DNA of 45,840 bases from Gammaproteobacteria bacterium UBA6724 (lineage in GTDB: Bacteria; Pseudomonadota; Gammaproteobacteria; Pseudomonadales; Azotimanducaceae), in contig DKIG01000027.1 of NCBI GenBank assembly GCA_002454165.1, forward strand, positions 1 through 45,840. The letters run 5' to 3'. Numbering within the stretch: the first letter of the stretch is position 1; every line of letters starts with the position of its first letter. The notes below the pieces were generated by a model. The model did not search any database, was not told where the DNA came from, and worked only from the letters and a program-made list of their open reading frames with translations. The position numbers and the translations under genes were made by a program. This document shows, piece after piece, positions 44,194 to 45,840 of this stretch.

Positions 44194-45605
44194 TGTCAGC
44201 AGATACAACCCCAGGGACCCGCTCGGCAGTTAAGAAGACCGCTAAGAAGATCAGTCTGCTTATCACCGGCAGTGGCGGCAGGGAGCATGGGCTTGCCTTC
44301 CGTGTTGCCAGGTCGCCCTTGGTTGACCGGGTATATGTTGCGCCGGGTAATGCGGGGACGGCGCTTGAGCCGGGGGTAGAAAATGTTGATATCCAGCCGA
44401 TGGACTTTGATGCGCTGCTCGCCTTTGCCAGAGAGCAGCAAGTGGGCTTGACCATTATTGGCCCAGAGATGCCCCTGGTTGCCGGGGTGGTGGACAGGTT
44501 TCAGGCAGCGGGACTGGCATGTATTGGTCCCTTACGGTTGGCGGCGCGGCTTGAAGGTTCAAAGAGTTTCGCCAAACACTTCCTTGAGAAATATCACATC
44601 CCCACGGCGGCTTATCAGGTCTTTACCCAACCAAATGAGGCGATTGATTACTTGCAGCATCAGCAGTATCCGGTGGTAATCAAGGCGGACGGCTTGGCGG
44701 CAGGCAAGGGGGTGGTGATTGCGGCTGACCGGGCGGAAGCGGAGGGCACCGTCAAAGCTATGTTAGGCGGGACCCTGGTCGGGGACGCTGGTAGCAGGAT
44801 AGTCATTGAGGAGTTTCTGGTAGGGGAGGAAGCCAGTTTCATCGTGATTGCCGATGGTGTGAACTATGTGCCTTTCGCCTCGTCCCAGGATCACAAGGCA
44901 GCATTTGACGGCGATAGAGGTCCCAACACAGGCGGGATGGGTGCCTGTTCGCCCGCCCCGGTGGTCACCGATGCAGTTCACCAGCGCATCCTGGATGAGA
45001 TCATCTCGCCCACCCTGTCTGGCATGAGGGCGGAAGGACATCCCTATACAGGATTTCTTTATGCCGGGTTAATGATTGACGCCGAGGGGATGCCCAGGGT
45101 GATTGAATTTAACTGTCGCTGCGGCGACCCGGAAACCCAGCCCCTTATGTCCCGGATGAAGTCCGACCTGGTGCAACTTTGCCTGGCAGCCGTCAAGGGC
45201 GAACTGGCGAACCAGACCATTGAATTTGATCGCCGCGCTGCGCTCACGGTCGTCATTGCCGCCGAGGGTTATCCCGGCAATTATGACAAGGGCAAGATGA
45301 TTGAGGGACTGGATGATATTATTGATGAGACTGTGAAGGTCTTTCATGCCGGGACTGTTGTAAAGAAGAACAGTGTAAAGAAAAGCAATATGAAGAAGAG
45401 CAGTACAGAAAAGAGCAGAGTTCTGACTAATGGCGGCAGAGTCCTGGGCGTGACGGCGCTAGGGGACAATGTGACCGACGCCCAACGCAAAGCCTATGCC
45501 GCAGTACAGAAGTTAAAATTCAGCGGCATGAGATATAGGACGGATATTGGCGATAGAGCCGTTCGGCGAGAATCTTTGGTAGAAAATTCAGTGGCAATCA
45601 GCTAA
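44193..45605 (+). CDS. purD: Phosphoribosylamine-glycine ligase
   Basis: ATP-grasp enzyme joining glycine to phosphoribosylamine, the second step of purine synthesis. Conserved blocks are ITGSGGREHGLAFRVA, GPEMPLVAGVVDRF, VVIKADGLAAGKGVVIA, FASSQDHKAAFDGDRGPNTGGMG and EFNCRCGDPETQPLMSRM. At 470 residues it exceeds the usual 430. It has a Lys/Ser/Thr-rich N-terminal extension of about 18 residues and a four-unit lysine-rich repeat between VFHAGT and VLTNGGRVLGVTALG, where homologues have a short loop. The start overlaps the purH stop, so the two are coupled. Confidence 0.96.
   Translation: MSADTTPGTRSAVKKTAKKISLLITGSGGREHGLAFRVARSPLVDRVYVAPGNAGTALEPGVENVDIQPMDFDALLAFAREQQVGLTIIGPEMPLVAGVVDRFQAAGLACIGPLRLAARLEGSKSFAKHFLEKYHIPTAAYQVFTQPNEAIDYLQHQQYPVVIKADGLAAGKGVVIAADRAEAEGTVKAMLGGTLVGDAGSRIVIEEFLVGEEASFIVIADGVNYVPFASSQDHKAAFDGDRGPNTGGMGACSPAPVVTDAVHQRILDEIISPTLSGMRAEGHPYTGFLYAGLMIDAEGMPRVIEFNCRCGDPETQPLMSRMKSDLVQLCLAAVKGELANQTIEFDRRAALTVVIAAEGYPGNYDKGKMIEGLDDIIDETVKVFHAGTVVKKNSVKKSNMKKSSTEKSRVLTNGGRVLGVTALGDNVTDAQRKAYAAVQKLKFSGMRYRTDIGDRAVRRESLVENSVAIS
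45360..45419 (+). repeat. 15-bp tandem repeat (4 units) inside purD
   Basis: Units GTAAAGAAGAACAGT, GTAAAGAAAAGCAAT, ATGAAGAAGAGCAGT and ACAGAAAAGAGCAGA at 45360, 45375, 45390 and 45405, all in codon phase. They encode VKKNS, VKKSN, MKKSS and TEKSR, a strongly basic loop near the PurD C-terminus. Confidence 0.9.
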
Positions 45606-45646
45606 GAGCGTGACGACACTTATATCCTCTCGCCCTGAATTTCTTG

Positions 45647-45666
45647 GGATTTATATACCTAAATCC
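45647..45666 (+). terminator. AT-rich hairpin after purD
   Basis: GGATTTA, six-base loop, TAAATCC, 42 bases beyond the purD stop. A perfect 7-bp stem but without a following T-run, so weak as a terminator. Nothing else is recognised in the AT-rich 45606-45794 interval. Confidence 0.3.
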
Positions 45667-45794
45667 GCAACCGGCTAAGTTGTTGGGTTGTCCGATCTAG
45701 ATGGAATTTCTAGTTGCTGGTGTTTTGTCAAGATATTGTTGTTCTTGTTATTGAGTTTAGTGAAGTTTGCGATGATGCATAGGTGTTGGGAGAT

Positions 45795-45840
45795 TTATTT
45801 AACAACAAGAACCTCTTCGCCCAGCATATCAATTATTTTT
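45795..45840 (-). CDS. C-terminal end of a gene running in from the right edge
   Basis: On the minus strand the frame entering at 45840 reads KIIDMLGEEVLVVK and stops with TAA at 45797-45795. The pattern resembles the closing strand of some DNA methyltransferases or restriction subunits, but 14 residues are too few for a family call. AT-rich surroundings fit an acquired gene. It is convergent with purD. Confidence 0.4.
   Translation of the reverse strand, partial: KIIDMLGEEVLVVK

Overview
The window is a chromosomal segment of a gammaproteobacterium that I cannot place to order. Base composition is moderate to high GC, and almost every gene is a core housekeeping gene in an order typical of Gammaproteobacteria: mrcA divergent from pilMNOPQ, dprA–def–fmt–rsmB–trkA–trkH, and aroQ–fis–purH–purD. 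A heme A synthase (Cox15), a glycine-betaine/dimethylglycine C1 module and a pyrophosphate-based glycolytic step (pfp + hppA) suggest an aerobic, probably marine or host-associated, nutritionally frugal organism. The habitat is inference.

Layout. 1-6953: penicillin-binding protein 1A (cut by the left edge) and the divergent type IV pilus operon pilMNOPQ. 6954-7316: a GC-rich degenerate tandem-repeat spacer where many relatives carry aroK-aroB. 7317-9319: aroE, tsaC, purE on the minus strand. 9371-11037: an AT-rich two-gene island (PIN-domain protein plus HTH-ImmA/IrrE metallopeptidase) resembling a toxin-antitoxin pair, inserted before dprA. 11184-18347: dprA, then def, fmt, rsmB, trkA, trkH. 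18371-26068: a lipid A-type acyltransferase, 3-methyladenine glycosylase, dimethylglycine/sarcosine dehydrogenase, formate-THF ligase and a BCCT transporter. 26191-28890: aconitase A. 28966-29996: an AT-rich DNA methyltransferase followed by a decayed fragment resembling the C-terminal domain of a type ISP restriction enzyme. 30287-40764: cox15, nadE, an AstE-like deacylase divergent from a YbdK-type ligase, pfp convergent with hppA, a DUF2333 protein and a lipoprotein. 40809-45605: a YeaR-like protein, a stand-alone DsbD N-terminal domain, aroQ, fis, purH, purD. At the right edge a gene on the minus strand ends.

The genes connect through one-carbon metabolism. BCCT import and dimethylglycine demethylation would load THF with C1 units, and Fhs interconverts formate and 10-formyl-THF. 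That cofactor feeds Fmt (followed by Def) and PurH, while PurE and PurD serve the same purine pathway. Pfp and the membrane pyrophosphatase both act on the PPi released by biosynthesis.

The most unusual signal is a set of short tandem repeats, most often 15 bp (five codons), inside essential or conserved genes: aroE, fmt, purD and the DsbD-like signal peptide. Related 12-bp and 21-bp repeats occur in pfp, the DsbD-like domain and pilO. They keep the reading frame and, as far as I can judge from remembered homologues, sit in loops or at termini. Repeats outside genes have periods that are not multiples of three. This looks like a lineage-specific repeat-expansion process and is the main lead from the window.
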